DNA from: a virus
Virus record (IMG/VR): IMGVR_UViG_3300042434_000967
Coordinates: 1-46,628 of that record
DNA length: 46,628 nt
Strand: one strand, 5' to 3'
The translations under genes and the position numbers were made by a program. Below the pieces are notes generated by a model. It made no database searches. It was not told the origin of the DNA and saw nothing but the letters and a program-made list of their open reading frames with translations. Positions 6,034-13,284 of this stretch are shown here, piece by piece. Every line of letters begins with the position of its first letter. Positions within the stretch are counted from its first letter, which is position 1.

Positions 6034-6508
6034 AAGTTGACAGCACAGCTTCTCTATACACTATGGCCGCTTGTTTAGTGTCAAACAGTCCAAGGTAGAC
6101 ACGTTCATTATTCCTTTGGATTCTTGCCGTCCATTTTCCTGTGACTTTGTGAAAATTCACTCCAAGATGTTTGCTTGGGTATGTACGGTTATTGGCCTGA
6201 GTAAAGTCATCTGCGAGGCGTAAATTTGACCATGTGTTATTAAAAGGATCTTGATCTATATGGTCGATGCTTAGTTGTGGATCTTCTCCTGTCATCCAGC
6301 GCCAAGCCAAACGGTGCGCAGGGTACTGGACGTTCTCTACGTAAATAAGAACAAGCCACGGTTTACCGCCTCTCCTCGTTCTTTTACAGCCAGCGACTTT
6401 CCCTTTTCGTGCGCCGGTTTTAAATATAAATTCTCCTGTTTCTTTATTATAGTCGTAGTAATGTTTAATCTTTTCTTGTGCAGGCAATTTACGAAAAGCC
6501 GTAGCCAT
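6020..6508 (-). CDS. HNH homing-type endonuclease with C-terminal AP2-like domain
   Basis: The first half carries the HNH_3-type signature: AHRLAWRWMTGEDP, LSIDHIDQDPFNNTWSNLR (about residues 65-100) and ANNRTYPS. The second half is the AP2-like DNA-binding unit: HLGVNFHKVTGKWTARI, then RVYLGLFDTKQAAIVYREAV. Such enzymes nick or cut DNA and spread as free-standing mobile genes in phages. The gene is visibly richer in A+T than its neighbours, which supports recent acquisition. It is located between the endolysin gene and the block's last gene. All expected HNH residues seem to be present, so it is probably active. Confidence 0.85.
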   Translation of the reverse strand: MATAFRKLPAQEKIKHYYDYNKETGEFIFKTGARKGKVAGCKRTRRGGKPWLVLIYVENVQYPAHRLAWRWMTGEDPQLSIDHIDQDPFNNTWSNLRLADDFTQANNRTYPSKHLGVNFHKVTGKWTARIQRNNERVYLGLFDTKQAAIVYREAVLSTYETY

Positions 6509-6537
6509 TAGCTCACCGTGGGTCTTAGCAGGCTACT

Positions 6538-7665
6538 TCATCTCTTGCGTATCCGCAAGAACCACCCTGTGTCGTTACCCTCAATGAGCCAGCGCGGTAG
6601 CCAGTTTTTGCGGGAATAAGCGATGTTTGCGCCTCCCTTATTGCTGATGTACCCCCCATTGACCAGATCCGCCTCCCCAAAAGGATCTAGATGTATGAAA
6701 TGAGTCGGGGTATAACCAGCAACAACGCTCCAATGCCCCGTACCGCTCGGGTTTGATACCGGCCCTTTATGTAGCCATCCGCAGGGAACAGGATGACCGT
6801 TGGCTATCTCCGCTTCTAAGTCTTCGACTGTGCCGTCCATTTCGAAGGTGGCGGTTAGTCCCAATGCTTTGAGGGCGGCGATCTGTGCTTTGGGGTCGGT
6901 TGTATCGCCGAAGCGGGCACGCAAAGCGTTGTACTCGTAGTCTCCGTTTACTTTTCCGTAGTAGCGGGCAACCATTGCACAGCTAGAGCTGAAGCACTGG
7001 CGCCAGCCACGGGGGCCGTCATCTGATCCAAGCTGGTATTCGTAGGGAACTTTGAGTAGCTTTTGATTGGGTGGGACGACAGGTTTAGCTCCTGCGTGCT
7101 GTTCCATGAGCTGGATCAGCTTTCCTGGGTAGTTTGGGTCGGTTGCGTAACCCTCCTTGTGAAGCCACTTTGCAGCTTCTTCGCGTGTAGCGGCGTTGTT
7201 GCAACCTTTGTAGTTTTTGTAGTCTTTGTACCAGTGATCGACTAGGTAAATAACGCAGGACAGAAGATCCGGAAAGTCGATGAAACTGTCAGTGATTGTG
7301 ATCCACTGGCCGTTAATAAATTCTTGGGTTTTTTTGTCGCTGCCTTCACCTTTGAGGCCGAAAAAGTTGTTTCTGCCTGAGACTAGTTTTCCGTAGTTGG
7401 ATTCCAGTGCCCATTGGGCGGCTACTAGTTCCGGGAATTTGGCGCCAGCGACACGGGCGGCTTCTAGGACTCCTTCCCAGCTGTTGGGGAATTGGGTCTG
7501 TTTGCCGGCAACGCTCCAGGTTTTGAACCAGCCTTGGTCGCGGCCCAAGATGTGAGGATTGGCCTTGTTGATTGCTTGCTCCAGCTCTGTAATTGCCGCC
7601 ATCTGGTGGGGCAGAGCCTTGTAAAAACGAAACAGGTCGTTAAGACGGATTTTGTTAGTCGTCAT
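6538..7665 (-). CDS. Two-domain endolysin: glucosaminidase plus C39-like peptidase
   Basis: The protein would degrade host peptidoglycan during lysis. Residues about 60-195 form a glucosaminidase-like domain (VAAQWALESNYGKL with Glu 88, then RNNFFGLKG, and the AAKWLHKEGYATDPNYPGKL element typical of this family). Residues about 205-370 form a C39-like papain-fold peptidase: RGWRQCFSSSCAMVARYYG with Cys 224, TGHWSVVAGY with His 311, and HLDPFGEADL with Asp 327. I choose the ATG at 7665 because GGAG lies 8 bases upstream; a TTG at 7680 would add five residues. A holin candidate lies immediately upstream. The pairing of these two domains in one lysin is less common than amidase or muramidase forms. 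Confidence 0.85.
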   Translation of the reverse strand: MTTNKIRLNDLFRFYKALPHQMAAITELEQAINKANPHILGRDQGWFKTWSVAGKQTQFPNSWEGVLEAARVAGAKFPELVAAQWALESNYGKLVSGRNNFFGLKGEGSDKKTQEFINGQWITITDSFIDFPDLLSCVIYLVDHWYKDYKNYKGCNNAATREEAAKWLHKEGYATDPNYPGKLIQLMEQHAGAKPVVPPNQKLLKVPYEYQLGSDDGPRGWRQCFSSSCAMVARYYGKVNGDYEYNALRARFGDTTDPKAQIAALKALGLTATFEMDGTVEDLEAEIANGHPVPCGWLHKGPVSNPSGTGHWSVVAGYTPTHFIHLDPFGEADLVNGGYISNKGGANIAYSRKNWLPRWLIEGNDTGWFLRIRKR

Positions 7666-7686
7666 GACAAGGCTCCACAAGGGGTA

Positions 7687-7830
7687 TTAGCGGCGCTTTT
7701 TTGGGAAGGCAAGACGCAATGCCTGAAGAACAAGCTGTATCCAGCTGTTGGAGCGCAAGTTGCTCATGCCGATGATTTCGGAACCAGCGGCAACGATGAT
7801 GGCGATGATGGCCACATGCTGTTCGGTCAT
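7687..7830 (-). CDS. Small one-segment membrane protein, possible holin, 47 aa
   Basis: The frame codes for a short protein with one hydrophobic segment (VAIIAIIVAAGSEIIGM, residues 6-22), then polar residues NLRSNSWIQ, a second apolar stretch (LVLQALRLAF) and a basic end (PKKRR). The pattern ends in a way that I associate with a family of small proteins in picocyanobacteria and their phages. Its position directly before the endolysin supports a holin-type role, namely membrane permeabilisation to release the lysin. It is too short for most gene finders. The TAA stop lies just before the lysin start region. Confidence 0.6.
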   Translation of the reverse strand: MTEQHVAIIAIIVAAGSEIIGMSNLRSNSWIQLVLQALRLAFPKKRR

Positions 7831-7929
7831 GCAGATCCAAGAGATTTACTGAAGTTTAGCTGTAGTAGAGAAGAGTTTCGGCGCACGTAATAGTTTCTGT
7901 CGCTACATTTCAGGTAGCCACTGCTGGGT

Positions 7930-8250
7930 ATGGACCATCGCATTGAGGATGGCGAATACTTAAACAAAAAAGAAGCAAAGGCAAGGTTTAGGCAATCAAT
8001 TCTTAACCATTGGGATAATGCCTGTGCATATTGCGGGGTAGATCTGGGGCGTTCTGCGACGCTTGATCACGTGCACCCGAAATTTCGAGGGGGGCATACG
8101 CACCAGCAGAATTTGGTGGCGTGCTGCTTTGCGTGCAATATTTCGAAGTCGGCGGAGGATTGGCTGGAGTGGTACAGAAACCAGCCGTTTTGGGAGCCGC
8201 ATCGGGAGGATGCGATTATTGCGTGGATTACTGAGGGGCTTGTTGCTTAG
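7930..8250 (+). CDS. HNH endonuclease (McrA-like), on the opposite strand to its neighbours
   Basis: The HNH core is plain: ACAYCGVDLG (first Cys pair), TLDHVHPKFRGGHTHQQNLV with the DH-V-P and GG elements, and ACCFACNISKS with the second Cys pair and the final Asn. The first 30 residues and the aromatic C terminus (WLEWYRNQPFWEPH) flank it. It would cut DNA and may be a mobile or packaging-linked nuclease. It is read rightward inside the leftward late block and its 3' end overlaps the convergent gene at 8228 by 23 bases. That opposite orientation and self-contained position suggest an inserted gene. Confidence 0.85.
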   Translation: MDHRIEDGEYLNKKEAKARFRQSILNHWDNACAYCGVDLGRSATLDHVHPKFRGGHTHQQNLVACCFACNISKSAEDWLEWYRNQPFWEPHREDAIIAWITEGLVA

Positions 8251-8413
8251 GGTCCCAGCCCATGCCTTCGAGGTACATCATTGCGATGTAGTGGTCTTCG
8301 GCGTAACGGCAGACGCTGCCTTTGCACGCGCGGTAATACAGCTCGCCGCGCTCGTTTTCTAGCTGGTCCAGGCTGAAGTCGTTGCCGTAGTCAGTGGTGT
8401 TGACGACGCTCAT
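8228..8413 (-). CDS. Small hypothetical protein, 61 aa
   Basis: Not recognised by name. The sequence begins SVVNTTDYGNDFSLDQLENE and contains two cysteines (RACKGSVCRYAEDHY) and a C-terminal MMYLEGMGWDP. It is likely a genuine late gene because it overlaps the start region of the holin-like neighbour order (its start is coupled to the stop of the gene at 8410 by four bases). Its 3' end is overlapped by the HNH gene on the other strand. No function can be offered. Confidence 0.55.
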   Translation of the reverse strand: MSVVNTTDYGNDFSLDQLENERGELYYRACKGSVCRYAEDHYIAMMYLEGMGWDPKQQAPQ

Positions 8414-8655
8414 AAGTTTTTCGCTTCCAGTTTTGTTACACGTTGTTCGACTGTATTTAAGCGCGTGAAGGTTTCTTTTCTATCTTCCTTGATATCGGTG
8501 TGGAGTACTTCAAGTTGCGTGGCGATGTGTTCCACGGCACTTGTGAGGCGGATTACTGCATCGCGTGCTTCGTCGCTACGCCTGCTAAAGCCCATTGCGC
8601 CCATAGCCGCCACGGAAATTGATGCGCCAGCGATGGCGGCTACAACTTCAATCAT
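8410..8655 (-). CDS. Membrane-anchored coiled-coil protein, 81 aa
   Basis: The first 22 residues are a hydrophobic, Ala-rich segment (MIEVVAAIAGASISVAAMGA), a likely membrane anchor. The remainder is a long charged coiled coil with heptad-like spacing (AVIRLTSAVEHIATQLEVLH, then IKEDRKETFTRLNTVEQRV). This form is known from lysis-associated phage proteins (holin accessory or XhlA-like), and the endolysin lies 2 kb downstream on the same strand. A role in lysis is plausible but not shown. The stop overlaps the ATG of the next gene. Confidence 0.65.
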   Translation of the reverse strand: MIEVVAAIAGASISVAAMGAMGFSRRSDEARDAVIRLTSAVEHIATQLEVLHTDIKEDRKETFTRLNTVEQRVTKLEAKNL

Positions 8656-8679
8656 GGCGGCAATAGCTACCTAATTAGG

Positions 8680-8817
8680 TTAGCGTCCCTGACCGACAAG
8701 TTTTTTCTTGCCGCGACGGCGTGGGCGGCTGTGCTGCCCGTAACCCTGACGTGTGGTTTTGGGGCGACCGGCTTGGTGTTCCAGTCGCCCTGTTCCGGTT
8801 TTCGCTTTTGTTGCCAT
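8680..8817 (-). CDS. Very small basic protein, 45 aa
   Basis: The product is a highly basic peptide (MATKAKTGTGRLEHQAGRPK, then TTRQGYGQHSRPRRRGKKK). I recognise the pattern MATK-K-G-GR-E-Q-GRPK-TRQG as typical of a small basic protein found widely in cyanophages, without known function; nucleic acid binding is likely. The start is coupled to the stop of the upstream gene (TGATG at 8815-8819). It is missed by a 60-residue length cutoff. Confidence 0.75.
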   Translation of the reverse strand: MATKAKTGTGRLEHQAGRPKTTRQGYGQHSRPRRRGKKKLVGQGR

Positions 8818-9131
8818 CAGTTAGCCCAAGGCACGCCAGCAGCTTTCGACGGCGAGCGCTGTTCGTTGATTTGCGATTGTAGGGCGGCTTCGATCTCGGC
8901 AACCTTCTCGTCACCACCCAAGGCTTCTTTGACCCAGCTGATCACGGTGTCTTCGGTGAGGTCGGCGTAGGGAATCAGGTTGTCAGGGCGTTGAAAACCG
9001 ATGCTGCCGTAGGCGGAACTGCTGTAAGTACCATCATTCGCAGAGATCGTGTAGTGGGCGCAAAATACATACCCGTCCTCGGTTTCGCGTTCGAGGTTGG
9101 CAATCGCCCAAGTAAATACAGTGTCAGCCAT
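8817..9131 (-). CDS. Conserved cyanophage-type protein, 104 aa
   Basis: The protein has the regular layout TWAIANLERETEDGYVFCAH, then YTISANDGTYSSSAYGSIGF and a helical C-terminal part (DTVISWVKEALGGDEKVAEI) that ends KAAGVPWAN. I recall the same pattern (W-x-I-x-N-L-E-R, then G-W-V-K-E-A-L-G) from T4-like cyanophage genes of unknown function that lie among tail and structural genes. The beta-rich first part and helical tail suggest a structural or chaperone protein. It is coupled by TGATG to the small basic protein gene. Confidence 0.7.
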   Translation of the reverse strand: MADTVFTWAIANLERETEDGYVFCAHYTISANDGTYSSSAYGSIGFQRPDNLIPYADLTEDTVISWVKEALGGDEKVAEIEAALQSQINEQRSPSKAAGVPWAN

Positions 9132-9208
9132 GAAAATAGTGGCAGTGGTACCAGAGTAGTCGTGTTGCAGCCAGTTGGGAAGGGTCGGCTGCCCACCCTT
9201 TAAAGAAG

Positions 9209-9442
9209 GTGACTACTGGGCTTGAGGCTTGAACGCCTTGGCGCAATCTTTCTCTGTAATGCCAAGTGCATCGAAGAACTCGCGCAGTTTGAAACTGTGG
9301 CTTTCGAGCCCGACAAATGAGTCGTACCATCCACCAAAGTCAAGACGCTGAGCTGAAGGCGTCCAAGTGATGTCGATACCGCTGTGACACCACTCGTCCG
9401 TGAGGTCAATTCTTTTGGGCATAAAAGTGGAGGTGACTACTG
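9209..9442. repeat. Direct repeat at the ends of two adjacent small genes
   Basis: GTGACTACTG occurs at 9209-9218 and 9433-9442, in both cases followed by GGCTT and marking the stop codon of a leftward gene; a diverged copy (GCGACTACTC) is at 9672-9681. On the - strand the units read CAGTAGTCAC followed by CTTCTT or CTCCACTT and, for the last two copies, the start codon of the next gene. The unit thus links stop of one gene to start of the next and may be a cassette junction. Confidence 0.5.
9213..9422 (-). CDS. Small hypothetical protein, 69 aa
   Basis: The protein has a recognisable central motif, RLDFGGWYDSFVGLE followed by SFKLREFFDALGITEKDCAK. I associate this pattern with small conserved proteins of Synechococcus-type genomes and phages, none of known function. 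The last residues KPQAQ are encoded by sequence that is repeated at the end of the next gene (see 9209-9218 and 9433-9442). A second frame over the same region is a shadow. Confidence 0.6.
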   Translation of the reverse strand: MPKRIDLTDEWCHSGIDITWTPSAQRLDFGGWYDSFVGLESHSFKLREFFDALGITEKDCAKAFKPQAQ

Positions 9443-9661
9443 GGCTTCAAGCTCGGTGGCGATGGCAAGTAGTTCATCAACGCAGATCCATCGGCGTGTT
9501 GTATGGTCCGCTTCGCGGATTTCTTGAAAATGGCAGTGATTCGCAGCAGCACGCAGGGCGGCGGCAACAGCAGGCAGATAGTGCCAGTCATAAGGCTCGC
9601 CGCTGGCTGCCTTGTTGAAAGCCCAGAACACTTCCTGGGCGGCGGGTGAAAGTTCAGACAT
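9437..9661 (-). CDS. Small hypothetical protein of a cyanobacterial/phage family, 74 aa
   Basis: The first helix LSPAAQEVFWAFNKAA and the core LPAVAAALRAAANHCHF, followed by DELLAIATELEAQ at the end, follow a layout that I recognise in numerous short picocyanobacterial and cyanophage proteins (L-S-P-A-A-Q ... A-A-A-L-R-A-A ... L-L-A-I-A-E-L). The function is unknown. It belongs to a run of small late genes between the fibre and lysis genes. Confidence 0.65.
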   Translation of the reverse strand: MSELSPAAQEVFWAFNKAASGEPYDWHYLPAVAAALRAAANHCHFQEIREADHTTRRWICVDELLAIATELEAQ

Positions 9662-9693
9662 AGAAGTGGAAGCGACTACTCGTTGTCGGGTAG

Positions 9694-9867
9694 TTACTCA
9701 AGTGCGCGGCGGACACAAACACCAGTAAGATTCGATGCGATAACAACTACCCCGCCGCCTTCGCGGCACTGCCGGCCCATATTCGCTTCTTGGAAAAGCT
9801 GATAGCCAATAAAACCTAAAATGAAAACCCAAATTGCAAACGACAAAAACTTGTCTGTGTTAGTCAT
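9694..9867 (-). CDS. Small membrane protein, 57 aa
   Basis: I choose the ATG at 9867, which overlaps the stop of the upstream gene, rather than the longer open frame from 9936. The product starts with MTNTDKF and continues with one clear transmembrane segment (LSFAIWVFILGFIGYQLF, residues 8-25), then a cysteine (GRQCREGG) and a small hydrophobic end (VVVIASNLTGVCVRR). It probably sits in the host membrane. It could take part in lysis or exclusion, but nothing specific shows this. Confidence 0.6.
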   Translation of the reverse strand: MTNTDKFLSFAIWVFILGFIGYQLFQEANMGRQCREGGGVVVIASNLTGVCVRRALE

Positions 9868-10180
9868 CAAGTTGCTCCAGTGCTCGACGGATGGTGTTCT
9901 CGTGCGCTGCGTCAAGCCGATCTGATGCGTCATCAAGAACAGCTAGCGCCTGTTCCTTCAGGCTCGGCGGCTTGGGGCGGCGAGCGAGGAGAAGTTTGTC
10001 TGCTGTTTCAACGTCAGTCCAATCGCGCACAAACCACTCATAACACGCCTCCAGCTCAGTGTCTGCACCCCATTGGGCGGCGTGACGAGCTAAGTCGTAC
10101 TTAGTACTGTGATCTTGCATCCACTGCTCTACCAGCTCCGGCGGCGGGGCAATGGGATGCATGTAATCTTGTTGGGTCAT
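9860..10180 (-). CDS. Hypothetical protein, paralogue of the gene at 45043
   Basis: I start at the ATG at 10180 (MTQQDYMHPIAPPPELVEQW). The protein shares a clear pattern with the product of 45043-45408: an N-terminal HPI-PPP-L---W, the centre HAAQWGADTELEACYEW, then ARRPKPPSLKEQAL and the same last nine residues, RRALEQLDD. The family is, from memory, frequent in picocyanobacterial phages and hosts and has no known function. The two copies lie in different transcription units (late leftward here, early rightward there), so one may act early and one late. It overlaps the next gene by eight bases. Confidence 0.7.
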   Translation of the reverse strand: MTQQDYMHPIAPPPELVEQWMQDHSTKYDLARHAAQWGADTELEACYEWFVRDWTDVETADKLLLARRPKPPSLKEQALAVLDDASDRLDAAHENTIRRALEQLDD

Positions 10181-10310
10181 GGTTTCTAGGGAACTGTGGC
10201 CAGGGGCAGGGTGTTGACGCACCGCTGTCCCCACCAACACTACCACACGGCGTCAAGCCCAACCATCCGGAAATTCCAGATAGTTGAGCCAGGTATTTTA
10301 GAGAGTAAGT

Positions 10311-12239
10311 CTACACGCCTTCAAGGGCTGCAACTTTGGCCTCAAGGGTTTCGATGCGAACCTGAGCTTCCTGAAGGGCTTTGATTGCCATCCAGTACAT
10401 CTGCTGCTCTTTGACCCCTAGACGCTCTTCACGCGCAGGTTCGTCATCAGTAGCTTCCTTGGCTTCTTGGAAGATGGTTATCACCTCAGGGCAGCTCTCA
10501 GCCACTTGTTGGGCAATTACACCAAGGCTTAAATCTGCGTCGTCTGGCTGATCCTTGTAGCGGTAGTTGACGATCTCCCATTCCTTAAGGCAGTTCCAGG
10601 TGTCAGCAGCAGGGCTGATGTCTTTCTTGGCGTTGCGGTCGGAAAGGTTTGCGTTATTGGCGCTGAAGTTAGCAAGACCGCCATTGCTGCGGATCTGCGC
10701 TCGTAGCACCCCTCCACCCTGACATTCCAAGAAATCTCTTGTTGCATCGTTTTGATCATTTTCTGTCCTGATACTCAGGCCGTATTGCGTTCCATTGCTA
10801 GCAGCGCTAGAAATAACTAGAACATTGTTGTTGTCAGTATTATTTCTAATCTCGTGAACATTACTGTCGCTGCTAAGATACGATCCAGTATTGCTTGCCT
10901 TAAAAACACCCCGGCTGGTAATCCTCATCCGCTCCGTCGGGCTGCTCCCAGGACCAGTACCACTAGGTTTTGTATGAAACTCAATTCGGCTACCCGCCGT
11001 ACTACCGCTGTGGTTTTCATCTGCAACGGCTTGGATTAAGACTTCCGCTGCAGAGTTTGAGTTTGCGCTAACAGTTCCCTTGAAGCCTATGGAGCCTAGG
11101 GTTTGTCCACTTGTAGGACTTCCTGTTTGGTTGCGGTTAATTTGAACTCCGCCACCATCGCCTAAAACGACAAGTTTTTCTAGAGCACTTGTAGACGTGC
11201 CAACTAACAACCTACCGGAGCTGTCGATGCGGGCGCGTTCTGTGCCTGTTCCGTATGTTCCGCTGTAGAACACATAAGCGTTAGAGCTGTTTGCACCAAC
11301 ATGCCAATTGCCCGCCGTGGATTTGTATTGAATAAAAGCATCGGTTAAGTTACCAACTTGTGCAACAGCGCTTGCGACATCAAGTGCATACCCAGGCGAA
11401 GTAGTGCCAATCCCTACCGCTCCTTCGTCGGTTACGGTCACTCTGACCGTTGATGAAGTGCCGTCGATAAAAGCTAGTTTTTTGTCGTCAATGGCAGTGG
11501 CATCTACAGCGATTCTCCAGGTCTGTGTGCTGTTTCTATTTCTAAGCGCCAAGGCAGCACCCAAGGAGGCTGACTCTTGAAGAGTTAGAAGGCACCCATC
11601 CGCAGCACTAGAAGTCCCCAGACCTAGTTTCCCGTCAGTGGTAATACGTAGTTTCTCGCCGTTGTTTGTAACCAGCCCAATAGGGTGATTTGAAAGAGAG
11701 CCAATTTTTACGAAATCTTGTCCGGAATCAGCCCCGGCGATCATTGTTTTGGTGCCATCAGAAGCTTCGTAAAAATGAACAGAGGTACCTCCTCCGTTTT
11801 GCAGATAAACACCAAGATTATTGCCTGTGCCGTTTCCGCCAATACCAACTTTTCCATTGGCGTCTACAACAATTTTCTGAGTGCCATTAGTCGAGATGGC
11901 TACGTTGTTTGCGGAAGGTAGATAAACGCCGTTGGTGGGGACGCTGCTGCTGGTTGGGATGAACGATGCAGCCGTGCTCGTGCCAGTGGTGACGACGTTC
12001 TGGCTGCCGAAGTTAGGGCTGATCTTGGTGCCAGCAATCGCGGCGCTGCTGTCCACCATCGCATTGGTCACTAGGGACCAATCGGTGTCGTAGTTGGTGC
12101 TGCTCGCCTTCCGAAGCACTTGGTTGGCTGTGCCGCCAGTAGGGAGATTGCTGCCCGTGGCGCCTTGGACGCCTGGAACTGCCAGCACAATCTGCGTGTC
12201 TTGCTGGTCGATGACCGCAATCTGCACTTCGGAAGACAT
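10311..12239 (-). CDS. Tail fibre/spike with C-terminal S74 intramolecular chaperone, 642 aa
   Basis: This would be a trimeric host-recognition fibre. The N terminus (MSSEVQIAVIDQQDTQIVL) is a probable attachment part with a short collagen-like GVQGATG, followed by a long beta-rich shaft with repeated GKVGIGGNG- and GAVGIGTTSPGY-type units. The C-terminal domain, about residues 540-642, has the peptidase S74 pattern: LSDRNAKKDISPAADTW, YRYKDQPDDADLSLGVIAQQ and a coiled-coil end (ALQEAQVRIETLEAKVAALE). In this family the domain trims itself off after trimer assembly, using the Ser-Lys pair near SDRNAKKD. It is the last large structural gene of the late block. Confidence 0.85.
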   Translation of the reverse strand: MSSEVQIAVIDQQDTQIVLAVPGVQGATGSNLPTGGTANQVLRKASSTNYDTDWSLVTNAMVDSSAAIAGTKISPNFGSQNVVTTGTSTAASFIPTSSSVPTNGVYLPSANNVAISTNGTQKIVVDANGKVGIGGNGTGNNLGVYLQNGGGTSVHFYEASDGTKTMIAGADSGQDFVKIGSLSNHPIGLVTNNGEKLRITTDGKLGLGTSSAADGCLLTLQESASLGAALALRNRNSTQTWRIAVDATAIDDKKLAFIDGTSSTVRVTVTDEGAVGIGTTSPGYALDVASAVAQVGNLTDAFIQYKSTAGNWHVGANSSNAYVFYSGTYGTGTERARIDSSGRLLVGTSTSALEKLVVLGDGGGVQINRNQTGSPTSGQTLGSIGFKGTVSANSNSAAEVLIQAVADENHSGSTAGSRIEFHTKPSGTGPGSSPTERMRITSRGVFKASNTGSYLSSDSNVHEIRNNTDNNNVLVISSAASNGTQYGLSIRTENDQNDATRDFLECQGGGVLRAQIRSNGGLANFSANNANLSDRNAKKDISPAADTWNCLKEWEIVNYRYKDQPDDADLSLGVIAQQVAESCPEVITIFQEAKEATDDEPAREERLGVKEQQMYWMAIKALQEAQVRIETLEAKVAALEGV

Positions 12240-12242
12240 GGA

Positions 12243-12827
12243 TCAGTTCCGCGAATAAGTACGTTGCACGGTGGCAACACCCGTAAGCCAATAGTAACGC
12301 TCACCGCCAGCAGTAGTCAGGCTGATGTCGTAGCCGTAGCGCCCGACCTCAAAAGCAACGGTTGTAGCCGGAGTCAGTGTCAACTCAAATTCACCGTTTG
12401 CTGCACTTGTAACCGAAGTAGTAAAGGTGCCAACGCTTTCGTTGTTAATCAGACCACGAATGTCGGCATCAACTCCGTAACTGGTCAAATCAAGTGGCTC
12501 GGCGACGTAAAACGTGCCAGTCGCAGGACCGCTAACGCTGATGGAGCTGCCCCCGCTAGTGGCGGAAACTTGGAACGCGCCTGTGGTCAGACCGGTACTG
12601 ATCACGTAGTAGATCGTGTTCAGCGTCAAACCGCAGGGAACTGCGGTGCCGCCAGTAAAAGTCACCTTGTCGCCAGCAGTAAGCCCGTGGCAATCGCAGT
12701 TAAAGGTAGGAGTGCCACCAGCAATGCTGATGCTGGTTACTGTCTGCCGATTCTGAGTAGCACGAAAGCTACCTTTCCAGGTGGCGTTCTGGTAAATCGT
12801 GATGTCGTAGCTAGCTGGGGTGATCAT
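12243..12827 (-). CDS. Virion appendage protein with an inserted beta domain, 194 aa
   Basis: The ends (YDITIYQNATWKGSF at residues 7-21, and YGVDADIRGLI, FELTLTPATTVAFEVGRYGY later) match a layout of small virion proteins that precede fibre genes in many phages, where a Y-D-I-T-I-Y-Q-G-A-T-W start is typical. The middle (about 30-110) is an Ig-like or carbohydrate-binding-like beta insert (GLTAGDKVTFTGG, YYVISTGLTTGAFQVS). The same kind of insert is seen in the tail tube protein at 26650. Probably an adaptor between the tail and the fibres. The assignment is by pattern. Confidence 0.6.
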   Translation of the reverse strand: MITPASYDITIYQNATWKGSFRATQNRQTVTSISIAGGTPTFNCDCHGLTAGDKVTFTGGTAVPCGLTLNTIYYVISTGLTTGAFQVSATSGGSSISVSGPATGTFYVAEPLDLTSYGVDADIRGLINNESVGTFTTSVTSAANGEFELTLTPATTVAFEVGRYGYDISLTTAGGERYYWLTGVATVQRTYSRN

Positions 12828-12831
12828 CGGA

Positions 12832-13284
12832 TCAGGGCTGTGTGGGCCAGGTCACGTTCCACGGAAAGCCGCCTTGAGACGGCACATCACGCAGAGCTTG
12901 GCGGTGCTTCTTCCATTCTGACTGCTGTTGCGCGTCAAGCTTGACGTCTGCAAGTTGCGTCCAATCGCAAGCAGCGAGGCGTTGATCGCGGTCTCGGCGA
13001 ATGCGACGAGCTTGGTTGTCAGCGAGTTGCTGTTGCTGCTCCAGTGGAAGTGGCTGCACGTCCCAGCCCTTTACCCAAACGCCGTTAACGAGTTCGACGG
13101 GGCGTTCAACTACGTGCTCGGTTTTGCGGTCGTAGTCCGGGGCGGGTTGCTGCTTTATTTTGATGACGCCATAACTGGAGAGATCAGCCTTCTGCAGATC
13201 AGCCGGAAAGCTGACATTGGGGTACTTCCGCCGCAGTTCGCTGCGACCGATTGGGGTTTGTGGGTCGGCAGCGAAGGCAAGCAT
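12832..13284 (-). CDS. Tail assembly chaperone-like protein (tail APC type), 150 aa
   Basis: The C-terminal part RDQRLAACDWTQLADVKLDA, then WKKHRQALRDVPSQGGFP and the end NVTWPTQP, follows the pattern of the phage tail assembly chaperone family that is found behind fibre genes. The first half is a strand-rich region (YPNVSFPADLQKADLSSYGV) with a proline-rich linker. It probably helps fold or attach the fibre and may not be in the mature virion. Its ATG overlaps the stop of the beta-propeller-like gene upstream (TAATG at 13282-13286). Confidence 0.7.
   Translation of the reverse strand: MLAFAADPQTPIGRSELRRKYPNVSFPADLQKADLSSYGVIKIKQQPAPDYDRKTEHVVERPVELVNGVWVKGWDVQPLPLEQQQQLADNQARRIRRDRDQRLAACDWTQLADVKLDAQQQSEWKKHRQALRDVPSQGGFPWNVTWPTQP

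Noticed and set aside
7655-7840. 61-codon - strand frame over the holin candidate
   Set aside because: Rich in His, Arg and Cys without structure; the alternative frame gives a well-formed small membrane protein.
8675-8917. 80-codon - strand frame over the small basic protein gene
   Set aside because: It is a shadow; the real frame gives the known type of 45-residue basic protein coupled by TGATG.
12120-12944. 274-codon + strand frame opposite the fibre and appendage genes
   Set aside because: It crosses two well-supported - strand genes and shows no recognisable fold.
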